In this document: positions 1 to 10,510 of the stretch, piece by piece | Layout of the letters: every line of letters starts with the position of its first letter | Position numbering within the stretch: position 1 is the stretch's first letter | DNA from: Trinickia dabaoshanensis | GTDB lineage: Bacteria > Pseudomonadota > Gammaproteobacteria > Burkholderiales > Burkholderiaceae | DNA length: 64,000 bases | NCBI RefSeq assembly: GCF_002879885.1 | Contig: NZ_PNYA01000003.1 | Span: forward strand, 248,001-312,000 | Direction of reading: 5' to 3' | Program-made: the position numbers and the translations under genes | Notes under the pieces: model-generated | Told to the model about the DNA's origin: nothing | The model's database searches: none | What the model saw: the letters and a program-made list of their open reading frames with translations, nothing else

Positions 1-380
1 CGGATGAATTTTCATCCGTTTTTCGTTTGCGCCCGTGGCGCCGCTCGACGCATTTCGTCGTCTATGCACGGCCGACGGGCCAGGCAGCCCGGCTGGGGCT
101 CGTCGTCGGCAAGAAGTTTGCCGCGCGAGCGGCCACGCGCAATCTCGTGAAGCGGATCGCGCGCGAGAGCTTTCGCCTGCGCCGCGCCGAGTTCGACGGC
201 TGGGATGTGCTGCTGCGTCTATCCACGCGTTTCGACAAAGCCGCGATGCCGAGCGCCGTCTCGCCGCCTTTGAGAGCGTTGTGTCGAACGGAAATCGAGA
301 TGCTGCTGGGCAAGGTGTCGCGCGAAATCGCGCGGCGCCAGGAACCCGCGCCGCCCGATTCGGATTCGGCGCAAAATTGA
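1..380 (+). CDS. rnpA: Ribonuclease P protein component (5'-truncated by window edge)
   Basis: Protein subunit of RNase P, which with the M1 RNA removes 5' leaders from pre-tRNAs. The reading frame is open to the left edge, reading DEFSSVF before the first possible TTG codon at 27, so the true start lies outside the window. Visible family marks are the conserved [17 protein letters not shown] segment and the basic RNR-like signature [16 protein letters not shown], which contacts the RNA. The next genes are yidD and yidC, the standard rpmH-rnpA-yidD-yidC order next to the chromosome origin. rpmH and dnaA would be expected just upstream, outside the sequence shown. Confidence 0.95.
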   Translation, partial: DEFSSVFRLRPWRRSTHFVVYARPTGQAARLGLVVGKKFAARAATRNLVKRIARESFRLRRAEFDGWDVLLRLSTRFDKAAMPSAVSPPLRALCRTEIEMLLGKVSREIARRQEPAPPDSDSAQN

Positions 381-466
381 TTCGACATGCGCGCGCGTTC
401 GCCGATGCCCTCGGGCAACCGCCTCACGCGCCGCACCGCTCGGCGGGAGCGTCGCTCCCCGATGGT

Positions 467-697
467 ATGCAAACGGTACTGATCGCGTTGCTGCGTTTTT
501 ATAAGGTTGCCGTAAGCCCTCTGCTCGGCAGCCGGTGCCGTTTTTATCCCTCCTGTTCTGATTACGCGCGCGAGGCAATCCAGTATCATGGCGCCGCGCG
601 CGGGAGTTACCTCGCGGTGAAGCGCTTATGCCGCTGCCATCCGTTTTCCGCGGGCGGAATCGATCTCGTTCCACCCGCACCCCCGAAAAAGCGCTGA
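467..697 (+). CDS. yidD: Membrane protein insertion efficiency factor YidD
   Basis: Small 76-residue protein of the YidD (Haemolytic/DUF37) family, thought to help YidC and Sec insert inner-membrane proteins. The start ATG at 467 begins [20 protein letters not shown], an amphipathic N terminus. It is followed by the family signature [11 protein letters not shown] and a C-terminal CRCHPF segment with the conserved cysteines. An upstream extension in the same frame back to 35 overlaps rnpA and is not family-like, so I discard it. It lies 86 bp after rnpA and 30 bp before yidC and is almost certainly co-transcribed with both. Confidence 0.95.
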   Translation: MQTVLIALLRFYKVAVSPLLGSRCRFYPSCSDYAREAIQYHGAARGSYLAVKRLCRCHPFSAGGIDLVPPAPPKKR

Positions 698-727
698 AAC
701 GCCGCTCCATCGACTCTGAGACCACGC

Positions 728-2380
728 ATGGATATCAAACGCACCATCCTATGGGCGATCTTCTTCGTGTCAGCCGTCATGCTGTTCGACAACTGGCAAC
801 GCGATCATGGCCGCCCGTCGATGTTCTTCCCGAACCCGACGCACACGCAGACGGCCACGGGCCCCGCCTCGGGTACGCCCGGCCTTGACGCCGCCGCCAC
901 GACGAGCGCTCCGGCACCGGTCGCCGGCACCGCGCCGGCTCAATCGCAGCCGCAAGCGCAACTGATCCACTTCAGCACCGACGTCTATGACGGCGAGATC
1001 GATACGCGCGGCGGCACGCTCGAAAAGCTCGTGCTGACCAAGAACGCGAATGCGGGCGGCGCACCGTTCAATGTCACGCTGTTCGACCACACCGCGAATC
1101 ACACGTATCTCGCGCGCACGGGTCTGATCGGCGGCGATTTCCCGAACCACAACGACGTCTTCACGCCGGTTCCGGGCCCGCTCGCGCTCAGCCCCGACCA
1201 GAAGACGCTGACGGTGTCGCTCGAATCGCCGGTCAAGGGCGGCGTCAAACTCGTGAAGACGTACACGTTCACGCGCGACAGCTACGTGATCGGCGTCGAT
1301 ACGAAAATCGAAAACGTCGGCAACGTGAAGGTCAAGCCGAGCCTGTACATGGAAATCGTGCGCGACAGCCAAGCCGTCGAAACGCCGCGCTTCTCGCATA
1401 CGTTCCTCGGCCCGGCCGTCTACACGAACGAGCATCACTTCCAAAAGATCACGTTCAGCGACATCGACAAGAACAAGCTCGACATCCCCAGTTCGGCCAA
1501 TAGCGGCTGGATTGCGATGATCCAGCACTATTTCGCGACCGCCTGGATTCCGCAGCAGGATGCGGCGCGCGAAATCTACGTCGAAAAGATCGACCCGACG
1601 CTCTATCGCATCGGCGTACGGCAGCCGCTCGCCACGATCGATCCGGGCCAATCGACGAACGTGTCGGCGCGTCTGTTTGCCGGTCCCGAGGAAGAGCGCG
1701 CGCTGGAAGGCGTGGCACCCGGCCTCGAACTCGTGAAGGACTACGGCTACGTGACGATCATCGCCAAGCCGCTGTTCTGGCTGCTCGAGAAGATCCACGG
1801 CTTCGTGGGTAACTGGGGCTGGGCGATCGTCTTGCTCACCGTGCTCATCAAGGCCGTGTTCTTCCCGCTGTCGGCGGCGAGCTACAAGTCGATGGCGCGT
1901 ATGAAGGAAATCACGCCGCGCATGCAAGCGCTGCGCGAACGCTTCAAGAGCGACCCGCAAAAGATGAACGCGGCGCTGATGGAGCTGTACAAGACGGAGA
2001 AGGTGAATCCGTTCGGCGGCTGCTTGCCGATCGTCATCCAGATCCCGGTGTTCATCTCGCTGTACTGGGTGCTGCTCTCGTCGGTCGAAATGCGCGGCGC
2101 GCCGTGGATTCTCTGGATTCACGACCTCTCGCAAGCGGACCCGTTCTACATCCTGCCGGTGCTGATGGCCGTATCGATGTTCCTGCAAACGCGCTTGAAC
2201 CCGACGCCGCCGGACCCCGTCCAAGCCAAGATGATGATGTTCATGCCGATCGCATTCTCGGTCATGTTCTTCTTCTTCCCGGCCGGCCTCGTGCTGTACT
2301 ACGTCGTGAACAACGTGCTGTCGATTACGCAGCAGTACTACATCACGCGCGTCATGGGCGCGAAGAAAAAGGCGGCCTGA
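728..2380 (+). CDS. yidC: Membrane protein insertase YidC
   Basis: 550-residue inner-membrane insertase that places proteins in the membrane alone or with SecYEG; the F0 c subunit encoded at 32.4 kb is a known substrate class. An N-terminal membrane anchor (about residues 5-20, [15 protein letters not shown]) is followed by an Ala/Pro/Thr linker and a large periplasmic beta domain to about residue 335. A five-helix C-terminal core starts near [17 protein letters not shown], with the conserved [20 protein letters not shown] segment. The C terminus is basic (MGAKKKAA). Length and architecture are normal for a Gram-negative YidC. A strong hairpin follows at 2433. Confidence 0.98.
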   Translation: MDIKRTILWAIFFVSAVMLFDNWQRDHGRPSMFFPNPTHTQTATGPASGTPGLDAAATTSAPAPVAGTAPAQSQPQAQLIHFSTDVYDGEIDTRGGTLEKLVLTKNANAGGAPFNVTLFDHTANHTYLARTGLIGGDFPNHNDVFTPVPGPLALSPDQKTLTVSLESPVKGGVKLVKTYTFTRDSYVIGVDTKIENVGNVKVKPSLYMEIVRDSQAVETPRFSHTFLGPAVYTNEHHFQKITFSDIDKNKLDIPSSANSGWIAMIQHYFATAWIPQQDAAREIYVEKIDPTLYRIGVRQPLATIDPGQSTNVSARLFAGPEEERALEGVAPGLELVKDYGYVTIIAKPLFWLLEKIHGFVGNWGWAIVLLTVLIKAVFFPLSAASYKSMARMKEITPRMQALRERFKSDPQKMNAALMELYKTEKVNPFGGCLPIVIQIPVFISLYWVLLSSVEMRGAPWILWIHDLSQADPFYILPVLMAVSMFLQTRLNPTPPDPVQAKMMMFMPIAFSVMFFFFPAGLVLYYVVNNVLSITQQYYITRVMGAKKKAA

Positions 2381-2432
2381 TCGCCGAACGCCGGCGCGCG
2401 GCATCGTCCGCGCGTTCCGGCGAGCCAAGCGC

Positions 2433-2481
2433 AAAAGCAAATCGCCCGGTCAATTGCAAAATTGCCGGGCGATTTGCTTTT
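2433..2481. terminator. Bidirectional intrinsic terminator between yidC and the XRE gene
   Basis: Perfect 17-bp inverted repeat. AAAAGCAAATCGCCCGG at 2433-2449 pairs with its complement at 2465-2481. A further 5-bp inner stem (2451-2455 with 2460-2464) is capped by a GCAA tetraloop, with one bulged T at 2450. The outer A/T ends give a U-run on both strands, which suits the convergent genes yidC (+) and the XRE regulator (-). Confidence 0.9.
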
Positions 2482-2495
2482 CACGGATCCGACAT

Positions 2496-2918
2496 TCAGC
2501 GCTCGGGGCGATCGCCGTAAAACTGCTCGATCAACTCCTGCACGAGATAGCGATGGTGCGCCGAGAGCGACTCGATCTTCGATGCGAGTTCGATCGTCTC
2601 GGGCGTAAGCGGGTACTTCTCGTCGCGCGGAAGCGGTTTGGGTGTCGTGCGCGCGGCCACGTTCGGCGCCGGACCGTAATGGAGCCAGTGCAAATCCACG
2701 CGTAGCCATTGCGCCAGCGTCAGCAGCTTATCGGCTGTCGGAATCGTGCGGCCGGTCAGCCACTTGTGGGCTGTTTGCGGGGAAATGGGGTTCTCGCCGT
2801 GGTGGCGCAGATTGAAATGCAACGCAAGCTGCGTCCCGCCCACCACTTTTTCGGGGCTGCGCTGCAAAGCGAACTTGAGGCGCTCGGAGAACGCCGCTTT
2901 TTCATCGACGGTTGGCAT
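2496..2918 (-). CDS. XRE-family-like helix-turn-helix transcriptional regulator
   Basis: 140-residue DNA-binding protein with an N-terminal helix-turn-helix of the Cro/CI type. The segment around GGTQLALHFNLRHHGENPISPQTAHKWLTG resembles the recognition region, followed by TIPTADKLLTLAQWLRVDLHWLHYG, typical of this group. A polar C-terminal helix (about 100-140) may serve dimerisation. I chose the ATG at 2918 because the N terminus MPTVDEKAAF looks native and the frame upstream is not protein-like; no good ribosome site is visible. It is divergent from mnmE, and the 369-bp gap between them carries a large dyad (3092-3135) that could be its own operator. The regulon is unknown. Confidence 0.85.
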   Translation of the reverse strand: MPTVDEKAAFSERLKFALQRSPEKVVGGTQLALHFNLRHHGENPISPQTAHKWLTGRTIPTADKLLTLAQWLRVDLHWLHYGPAPNVAARTTPKPLPRDEKYPLTPETIELASKIESLSAHHRYLVQELIEQFYGDRPER

Positions 2919-3091
2919 CGGCAAATTGTGCAATTCAGCCCACACCGAGGAGACAACCAGCCGGGTCAGCTTTAGCCCGATCGGGCGCGAATAACGGGCA
3001 TTCGGAATGAGCGCAGAGGCGCGGTCGAACGGGCGTCGATCTTCTAGAACCCGCTTGACGCATGGCAATACGCCGATTCGATGCAGCCTGC

Positions 3092-3135
3092 TTATCTCAG
3101 TTCGTCTTAATTTTAGACTATCCCGAACGAGATAA
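3092..3135. promoter_or_regulatory. Large AT-rich dyad in the XRE/mnmE divergent intergenic region
   Basis: TTATCTC-A-GTTCG at 3092-3104 is mirrored by CGAAC-GAGATAA at 3124-3135, a 12-bp inverted repeat with one extra base on the left. Inside it lies a second imperfect dyad, GTCT at 3104-3107 with AGAC at 3115-3118. It is the only AT-rich stretch of the 2919-3287 gap. It fits an operator for the adjacent XRE protein or a divergent promoter. Binding is inferred from position only. Confidence 0.55.
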
Positions 3136-3287
3136 ATCTTAACTATGGTATCGGCTCCCCAGCGCGCCGGTGGCCTCCGCCGAGCGGCGTGCAAGCGCAC
3201 GTTACAATGCCGGGTAGATGCGCCCAGGCGCCGCCGGGCGGCACCGGGCTCGGCGCGCGCATTCCTATTCATCGCTTTCGTCCAACC

Positions 3288-4691
3288 ATGCTTCCTCTCG
3301 ATTCCGATCCGATCGTCGCGATTGCCACCGCCCCTGGACGTGGCGGGATCGGTGTCGTGCGGGTCTCGTTCGGGCGCGCGGGCGAAGCCGCGGCGCACGC
3401 GTCGATGCAAGCGCTTTGCGGTCAAGTGCTCGCTCCGCGGCACGCGAGCTACGTGCCGTTCGTCGATGCGGCCGGCGAGGTGCTCGATCGCGGCATCGCG
3501 CTGTACTTTCCCGCGCCGCATTCGTACACCGGCGAACACGTGCTGGAGTTGCAAGGCCACGGCGGGCCCGTCGTGCTGCAACTCGTGCTGCAGCGCTGTC
3601 TCGAGGCGGGCCGGACGTTCAATCTTCGGTTGGCCGAGCCGGGCGAATTCACGCGGCGCGCGTTCTTGAACGACAAGCTCGATCTTGCTCAAGCGGAGGC
3701 CGTCGCCGATTTGATCGAAGCGAGCACCGAAGCCGCGGCGCGCTCGGCGGGGCGTTCGCTCGACGGCGCGTTTTCGCGCGACATCCATGCTCTGGTGGAC
3801 GACGTGGTCGCCTTGCGCATGCTCGTCGAAGCCACGCTCGATTTTCCCGAAGAAGAGATCGACTTTCTCGAAGCGGCCGATGCGCGTGGCAAGCTCGCCC
3901 ATATTCGTACGCGGCTCGATTACATCTTGGGCGAGGCGCGCCAGGGGGCGTTGCTGCGCGAGGGGTTGTCGGTCGTGCTCGCGGGGCAGCCGAACGTCGG
4001 CAAGTCGTCGTTGCTCAATGCGCTGGCCGGGGCGGAACTCGCGATCGTGACGCCGATCGCGGGAACGACGCGCGACAAGGTGACGCAGACGATTCAGATC
4101 GAAGGCATTCCGCTACATGTCATCGATACGGCCGGGCTGCGCGAGACCGAAGACGAGGTCGAGCGAATCGGTATCGCCCGCACGTGGAGCGAGATCGAGC
4201 GCGCGGACGTGGTCTTGCATCTGCTCGATGCGCGCTCGGGGATGACCGGCGAGGACGTCGAGATCGCTGGGCGCTTTCCGAGCGGCGTACCGGTGGTGCG
4301 GGTGTTGAACAAGACGGACTTGACGCCGATCGGGCCATGCGTGAATCGGCATGCGTCGACGGCGGCCGAGACCGAGGTTTGCGAAATTCGCTTGTCGGCG
4401 AAGCAGAGCGAAGGGATTGAACTACTGCGAGCCGAACTGCTGCGTATCGCCGGATGGCAAGCCGGGACGGAGAGCGTGTATCTCGCTCGCGAACGGCACC
4501 TGATCGCGTTGCGCGCGGCGCAGGAACATACGGCGCTCGCACAAGCGCATGCGCAAGAGCGCGCGCAATCGCTGGACTTGTTCGCCGAAGAATTGCGATT
4601 GGCTCAAGAGGAATTGAACTCGATCACCGGGGAGTTCACGTCGGACGATCTGCTCGGGGCGATTTTTAGCCGATTTTGTATTGGGAAGTGA
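3288..4691 (+). CDS. mnmE: tRNA uridine-5-carboxymethylaminomethyl modification GTPase MnmE
   Basis: 467-residue GTPase that, with MnmG (encoded at 38.1-40.1 kb), builds the cmnm5 group on U34 of certain tRNAs. The N-terminal tetrahydrofolate-binding domain covers about residues 1-120. An inserted G domain has the P loop GQPNVGKSS (233-241), GTTRD (259-263), DTAG (280-283) and NKTD. The helical domain resumes afterwards and the protein ends in the invariant CIGK. The start ATG at 3288 gives [20 protein letters not shown], the standard family N terminus; a longer frame upstream lacks similarity. The gene stands alone, divergent from the XRE regulator. Confidence 0.97.
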   Translation: MLPLDSDPIVAIATAPGRGGIGVVRVSFGRAGEAAAHASMQALCGQVLAPRHASYVPFVDAAGEVLDRGIALYFPAPHSYTGEHVLELQGHGGPVVLQLVLQRCLEAGRTFNLRLAEPGEFTRRAFLNDKLDLAQAEAVADLIEASTEAAARSAGRSLDGAFSRDIHALVDDVVALRMLVEATLDFPEEEIDFLEAADARGKLAHIRTRLDYILGEARQGALLREGLSVVLAGQPNVGKSSLLNALAGAELAIVTPIAGTTRDKVTQTIQIEGIPLHVIDTAGLRETEDEVERIGIARTWSEIERADVVLHLLDARSGMTGEDVEIAGRFPSGVPVVRVLNKTDLTPIGPCVNRHASTAAETEVCEIRLSAKQSEGIELLRAELLRIAGWQAGTESVYLARERHLIALRAAQEHTALAQAHAQERAQSLDLFAEELRLAQEELNSITGEFTSDDLLGAIFSRFCIGK

Positions 4692-4855
4692 TCGGGGGAC
4701 AAAACAACGAGCGCTAACCGGCCGTCGTATGGGTGACAGTGCGATGCCCTAAAGTTTTGCCGATCCTTGCCGATATCTACACACGGCGTGAACGAGAAAC
4801 AGGTTCACCTGCCGCCGTGTCACAAGAATAACTCTGTAAGCAAAGGCCAAACTTC

Positions 4856-5203
4856 ATGAAAAAAATCGTCGCATGCGCGCTCGTCGCAGTTGCAGCCACC
4901 TTGACGTTGGGTGGCTGTGTTACGGGCAACGCGTCAATCACGGATGAACAAAAAGTTTCGTCCATTCAAATCGGGAAATCGACGATGCAAGACGTCGAGC
5001 GCACGCTCGGCAAGCCGGGCGATGTCGAATTGCAGCAAGGCGGCGAGCAAGTCTGGACGTATCAGACCGTCAAGACCACTGCCATGGCGTTTATTCCCAT
5101 CGCCAATATGATGGGCAAGTCGGAAGAGGAGCATAACCTGACCGTGCGCTTCAACAAGAAGGGTATCGTCACCGCCTTGGGCCGCGGGCAGCACAATATG
5201 TAA
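4856..5203 (+). CDS. SmpA/OmlA (BamE-like) family outer-membrane lipoprotein
   Basis: 115-residue lipoprotein. Residues 1-20 form a signal peptide ending in the lipobox LGGC with Cys21 as the lipidation site. The mature part has the SmpA/OmlA pattern: IQIGKSTMQDVERTLGKPGDV followed by QVWTYQ and a C-terminal strand ending TVRFNKKGIVTALGRG. BamE proteins of this fold belong to the outer-membrane beta-barrel assembly machine, but many beta-proteobacteria carry further paralogues of unknown role. The isolated position makes true BamE identity uncertain. A hairpin with a T-run follows at 5232. Confidence 0.85.
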   Translation: MKKIVACALVAVAATLTLGGCVTGNASITDEQKVSSIQIGKSTMQDVERTLGKPGDVELQQGGEQVWTYQTVKTTAMAFIPIANMMGKSEEEHNLTVRFNKKGIVTALGRGQHNM

Positions 5204-5231
5204 GCTCGGTAGGTCGAGATGAAAGCATGAA

Positions 5232-5267
5232 GCCTGTCACTGCCAACGCGCGGTTACAGGCCTTTTT
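5232..5267 (+). terminator. Intrinsic terminator after the SmpA-like lipoprotein gene
   Basis: GCCTGT at 5232-5237 pairs with ACAGGC at 5256-5261, and CTTTTT follows. The 18-base loop can fold a little further. It lies 28 bp after the stop codon of the lipoprotein gene. Confidence 0.65.
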
Positions 5268-5427
5268 ATTGGATCGGAGGATGATGGCCATCTACCTCCT
5301 GCCAGCTTACGGGGCCCCATCATCCGCCCATCGCACGGCATCGATCTCAGGCTGCCTAGCCGCCCCTTGAAAAACCCCACTATCACCCCGCATCTTCGCG
5401 CCTCCTCCCATTTGGAGAACGACGATC

Positions 5428-6474
5428 ATGGGAAGCCGGCCCTCCTTCATCGATGACCTCGCCCGCACCCCGCCCGTGCCGGGCGGCGAGTCCGCGAACG
5501 ACGTCATTGCCGATCGTGACGACGCCTTGCTCGATGCCTACTCGCGCACCGTCATCAATGCACTCGAACGCGTTCAGCAAGCCGTCGTTTTTGTCTCCGT
5601 CGAGCGAACGCTCCCCGGCAAGAACGAGCGGCACGCGGGCACCGGGTCCGGTTTCCTGTTCACCCCCGACGGCTACGCGCTGACCAACAGCCACGTCGTA
5701 CATGGCGCCACCGCGATTCGCGTCACGCTTGCCGACGGCTCGAATCACGAAGCCAGCCTCGTCGGCGACGATCCGAGTACCGACCTCGCCGTGCTCAGAA
5801 TCGGCTCCGCCGAGCCCCTGCCGCACGCCGAACTCGGCGAATCGTCGAAGCTGCGCGTCGGCCAAATCGCCATCGCGGTCGGCAACCCGCTCGGGCTCGC
5901 TCAGACGGTCACCACGGGCGTCGTCTCCGCGCTCGGACGCTCGCTGCGCTCGGCCTCGGGCCGCATGATCTACGACGTGATTCAAACCGATGCGGCCCTG
6001 AACCCCGGCAACTCGGGCGGCCCGCTCGTCAATTCGGCAGGCCAGGTCATCGGCGTGAATACGGCCATCATTCCGGGCGCGCAGGCCATTTGCTTCGCCA
6101 CCGCGATCGATACCGCGAAGTGGGTCATCATGCAGTTGTTCGCGCATGGGCGGGTACGGCGCGCCTACATCGGCGTGGCCGGTACAGCCGTGCCGATCGC
6201 ACGCAAGGCGCAGCGCTATTTCGGCTTGGAGACGGCCAGCGGGGTGCGCGTGATGGAAGTGGGCAAAGGCAGCCCAGCCGCACTGGGCGGGCTACGTGTC
6301 GACGATACGATCGTCGCCATAGACGGCGTCGCCGTGGACGGCATCGACGCGCTGCAACGCGTACTCGATGCTTCGAAGATCGATCGTACCGTCGAGATCA
6401 TCGTACTGCGATTAACGCAAAAGCTCACTTTACGCGTCACGCCGACCGAGCCGGCCTCGACGCGTTCAGCTTGA
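5428..6474 (+). CDS. HtrA/DegP-like trypsin-fold serine protease with one PDZ domain
   Basis: 348-residue S1C-type protease. The catalytic triad is readable: His89 in TNSHVV, Asp119 in STDLAVL and Ser196 in NPGNSGGPL. A single PDZ domain spans about residues 250-335 (GVRVMEVGKGSPAALGGL). Family members of this layout are DegS/HtrA quality-control proteases. Unlike those, no signal peptide or N-terminal membrane anchor is visible; the protein begins MGSRPSFIDDLARTPPVPGG, so it may act in the cytoplasm or the start may be misplaced. The gene is preceded by a possible SD (GGAG, 5415-5418). It is convergent with the next gene, with only 3 bp between the stop codons. Confidence 0.9.
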   Translation: MGSRPSFIDDLARTPPVPGGESANDVIADRDDALLDAYSRTVINALERVQQAVVFVSVERTLPGKNERHAGTGSGFLFTPDGYALTNSHVVHGATAIRVTLADGSNHEASLVGDDPSTDLAVLRIGSAEPLPHAELGESSKLRVGQIAIAVGNPLGLAQTVTTGVVSALGRSLRSASGRMIYDVIQTDAALNPGNSGGPLVNSAGQVIGVNTAIIPGAQAICFATAIDTAKWVIMQLFAHGRVRRAYIGVAGTAVPIARKAQRYFGLETASGVRVMEVGKGSPAALGGLRVDDTIVAIDGVAVDGIDALQRVLDASKIDRTVEIIVLRLTQKLTLRVTPTEPASTRSA

Positions 6475-6477
6475 GCC

Positions 6478-6804
6478 TCAATGCAACTGGCGTTTCAGGT
6501 CCGACAACTCGGAATGCATCGTCGAGACGGCGCGCTTCAGTTCACCGTCGACGTTGCCCGCTTGCCGGCAAGCACGCTCGGCGCGATCGCCCATTTGTTC
6601 CAGCGAGTCGATGCATTCGCGCATCCGTTCCTCGTCCTGCGATTTCATCGCCGATTGTGCCGTCCGGCATTGTTTGTCGAGTTCCTCGACGCAATTTTTC
6701 AAATCTTGCGGCACCGACTGTGCGCTCTGACAACTGCGCGTCGCTTCGCTGATCGTTTGCTGAATGTGAGAAAACCGCTTTTGAATTTCGCTACTTTGCA
6801 GCAT
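6478..6804 (-). CDS. Small coiled-coil hypothetical protein
   Basis: 108-residue protein of unknown function, predicted to be mostly helical. It is rich in Gln, Glu, Ser and Arg, with heptad-like patterns (IQKRFSHIQQTISEATRSC, then LKNCVEELDKQC) and four cysteines spaced along the helices (CQSA, NCVEELDKQC, MRECIDS, RACRQAG). There is no signal peptide or membrane segment. The ATG at 6804 is preceded by AAAGGAG at good distance, which decides the start over a longer frame to 6846. It is convergent with the HtrA-like gene. Similar short proteins are common in Burkholderiaceae, but I recognise no domain. Confidence 0.75.
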   Translation of the reverse strand: MLQSSEIQKRFSHIQQTISEATRSCQSAQSVPQDLKNCVEELDKQCRTAQSAMKSQDEERMRECIDSLEQMGDRAERACRQAGNVDGELKRAVSTMHSELSDLKRQLH

Positions 6805-7092
6805 GGTCAACTCCTTTACGAACCGGTCTTCGATGAGCCTCGGCAATCCGAATGCGATTGCCCCCAGTCGTCATTTGCCCGCCTCGCCGGCCAAGCTCGG
6901 CGCCGCCTGACGTCGAACTCGACGAAGCGGCGAATGGCGCTTCCAGTGTAGGCGATTCGTCCGATGAAGCAGCGGCCGGGTGCCGCGCACACGCGGACCG
7001 GGACGTCGCTTCGTGCTTAAAGGGTCGTGTCCCGGCGTACAATTTTCGCCGCAGCTCCCCTTCCCCTCCCCGTTCCCCGTGAGGAGTCTTCG

Positions 7093-7284
7093 ATGATGCG
7101 GCCGTTCTCGTTGCTCTTTCTGCTTCTCGTTATCATCCCGCTCTGGCGCATCTGCCAACGCGCTGGCTTTCACGGCGCGCTTTCGCTGCTGGCCCTCATT
7201 CCGGTGATCGGCACGCTCATCGTCGGCGCCGTGCTGTCGTTCGGCGAATGGCGAGCCCCGAAATCCCGTACCGGCAACTTTTAA
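7093..7284 (+). CDS. Small two-helix membrane protein (paralogue of next gene)
   Basis: 63-residue hydrophobic protein starting at tandem ATG codons 7093/7096, with GAGGAG at 7081-7086 as ribosome site. Two membrane helices are apparent (about 5-18 and 28-48), joined by WRICQRAGFHGALSLLALIPVIG. The same pattern recurs in the next gene (RKAGFSGWWAVASIIPVVG), so the two look like a tandem duplication. The function is unknown. The stop codon lies 11 bp before the next start, which supports a two-gene operon. Confidence 0.7.
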   Translation: MMRPFSLLFLLLVIIPLWRICQRAGFHGALSLLALIPVIGTLIVGAVLSFGEWRAPKSRTGNF

Positions 7285-7295
7285 GGAGCCTGACC

Positions 7296-7496
7296 ATGGG
7301 TATGTACTGGATGCCGTACCGGGTGATCCCGCTCTTCGCGTTGCTCGCGCTGTGCACGTGCCTCATCTACATTCCGGCGGTACGCAAGGCGGGGTTCTCG
7401 GGCTGGTGGGCCGTGGCCTCGATCATCCCGGTGGTCGGCATCGTGTTGCTCTGGATTTTTGCCTTCACGCGATGGCCCGCGCAGCCCGAGCGCTAA
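7296..7496 (+). CDS. Small two-helix membrane protein (second of tandem pair)
   Basis: 66-residue membrane protein beginning MGMYWMPYRVIPLFALLAL, with TAAGGAG as ribosome site overlapping the end of the previous gene. Two hydrophobic helices flank the motif AVRKAGFSGWWAVASIIPVVGIVLLWIFAF. The AGF-G...IPV-G core is shared with the preceding protein. No catalytic or binding motif is visible and the role is unknown. It is convergent with the metal-transporting ATPase gene, 36 bp away. Confidence 0.7.
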   Translation: MGMYWMPYRVIPLFALLALCTCLIYIPAVRKAGFSGWWAVASIIPVVGIVLLWIFAFTRWPAQPER

Positions 7497-7532
7497 GTAT
7501 GTTATCGAGGCCGATGCGACCTCGGGTGAGCT

Positions 7533-9965
<2,433 letters not shown>

Positions 9966-9995
9966 GAAAAAGTCCTCGGAAAACCATTGGAGTAC

Positions 9996-10026
9996 AGTAA
10001 ACACCTTGTAGCCACTCCAAGGTCAA
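9996..10026 (-). promoter_or_regulatory. MerR/CadR-type promoter-operator of the metal ATPase gene
   Basis: On the minus strand a -35 box TTGACC (10026-10021) and a -10 box TTTACT (10001-9996) are separated by 19 bp, the over-long spacer typical of MerR-activated promoters. Within and overlapping the spacer is the dyad ACCTTGnAG-TGG-CTnCAAGGT (10003-10023), resembling ZntR/CadR/PbrR operators. The gene starts 31 bp downstream. Metal-loaded CadR would untwist this spacer and switch on the pump. Confidence 0.9.
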
Positions 10027-10049
10027 CCCACGACCGCAGCGAGCCTGTC

Positions 10050-10481
10050 ATGAAAATCGGCGAATTGGCGAAAGCCGCCCATTGCACGACCGAAACGATC
10101 CGCTTCTACGAGAAAGAGGGATTGATGCCGGATGCCGAGCGCACGGATGCGAATTACCGCAGCTACGGCCCGGAGCACATCGAGCGTCTGCGTTTCATTC
10201 GCAACTGTCGCGCGCTCGACATGACGCACGACGAAATCCGCATGCTGCTACGTTTGATGGATCGTCACTCCGACCGCTGCGAATCGATCGACGCGCTGCT
10301 CGATGCGCACATCGGCCACGTCGACACGCGGCTGGCCGAACTCCAGCACCTAAAGGCCCAGTTGATCGAGTTGCGCGTGCAATGCAACGGCGAAGGTACC
10401 GTCGATGCGTGCGGCATCGTTCACGGGCTCGCCGCGATGGAAACACTGCCCGCGCCCACGAAGCGAACCCACGTGGGCTGA
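10050..10481 (+). CDS. cadR: MerR-family Cd(II)/Pb(II)-responsive transcriptional regulator
   Basis: 143-residue MerR-type activator. The N-terminal winged helix (MKIGELAKAAHCTTETIRFYEKEGLM) binds the dyad in the facing promoter, a long dimerisation helix follows, and the metal site is at the C terminus. Metal-ligand candidates are the Cys in SDRCESIDALL and the pair in VQCNGEGTVDACGIVHGL, the arrangement of CadR/PbrR proteins. The gene is divergent from the ATPase, so regulator and target share 84 bp. No strong SD is visible before the ATG at 10050. Specificity among Cd, Pb and Zn cannot be decided from sequence. Confidence 0.9.
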   Translation: MKIGELAKAAHCTTETIRFYEKEGLMPDAERTDANYRSYGPEHIERLRFIRNCRALDMTHDEIRMLLRLMDRHSDRCESIDALLDAHIGHVDTRLAELQHLKAQLIELRVQCNGEGTVDACGIVHGLAAMETLPAPTKRTHVG

Positions 10482-10484
10482 GCG

Positions 10485-10508
10485 ATGCGCGGCGTATCCG
10501 CCGCGCAT
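10485..10508. terminator. Hairpin between convergent cadR and binding-protein genes
   Basis: Perfect 10-bp stem, ATGCGCGGCG (10485-10494) with its complement (10499-10508), loop TATC. It fills the gap between two convergent stop codons. No clear U-run is present, so it is probably a weak or factor-assisted bidirectional terminator. Confidence 0.55.
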
Positions 10509-10510
10509 GC

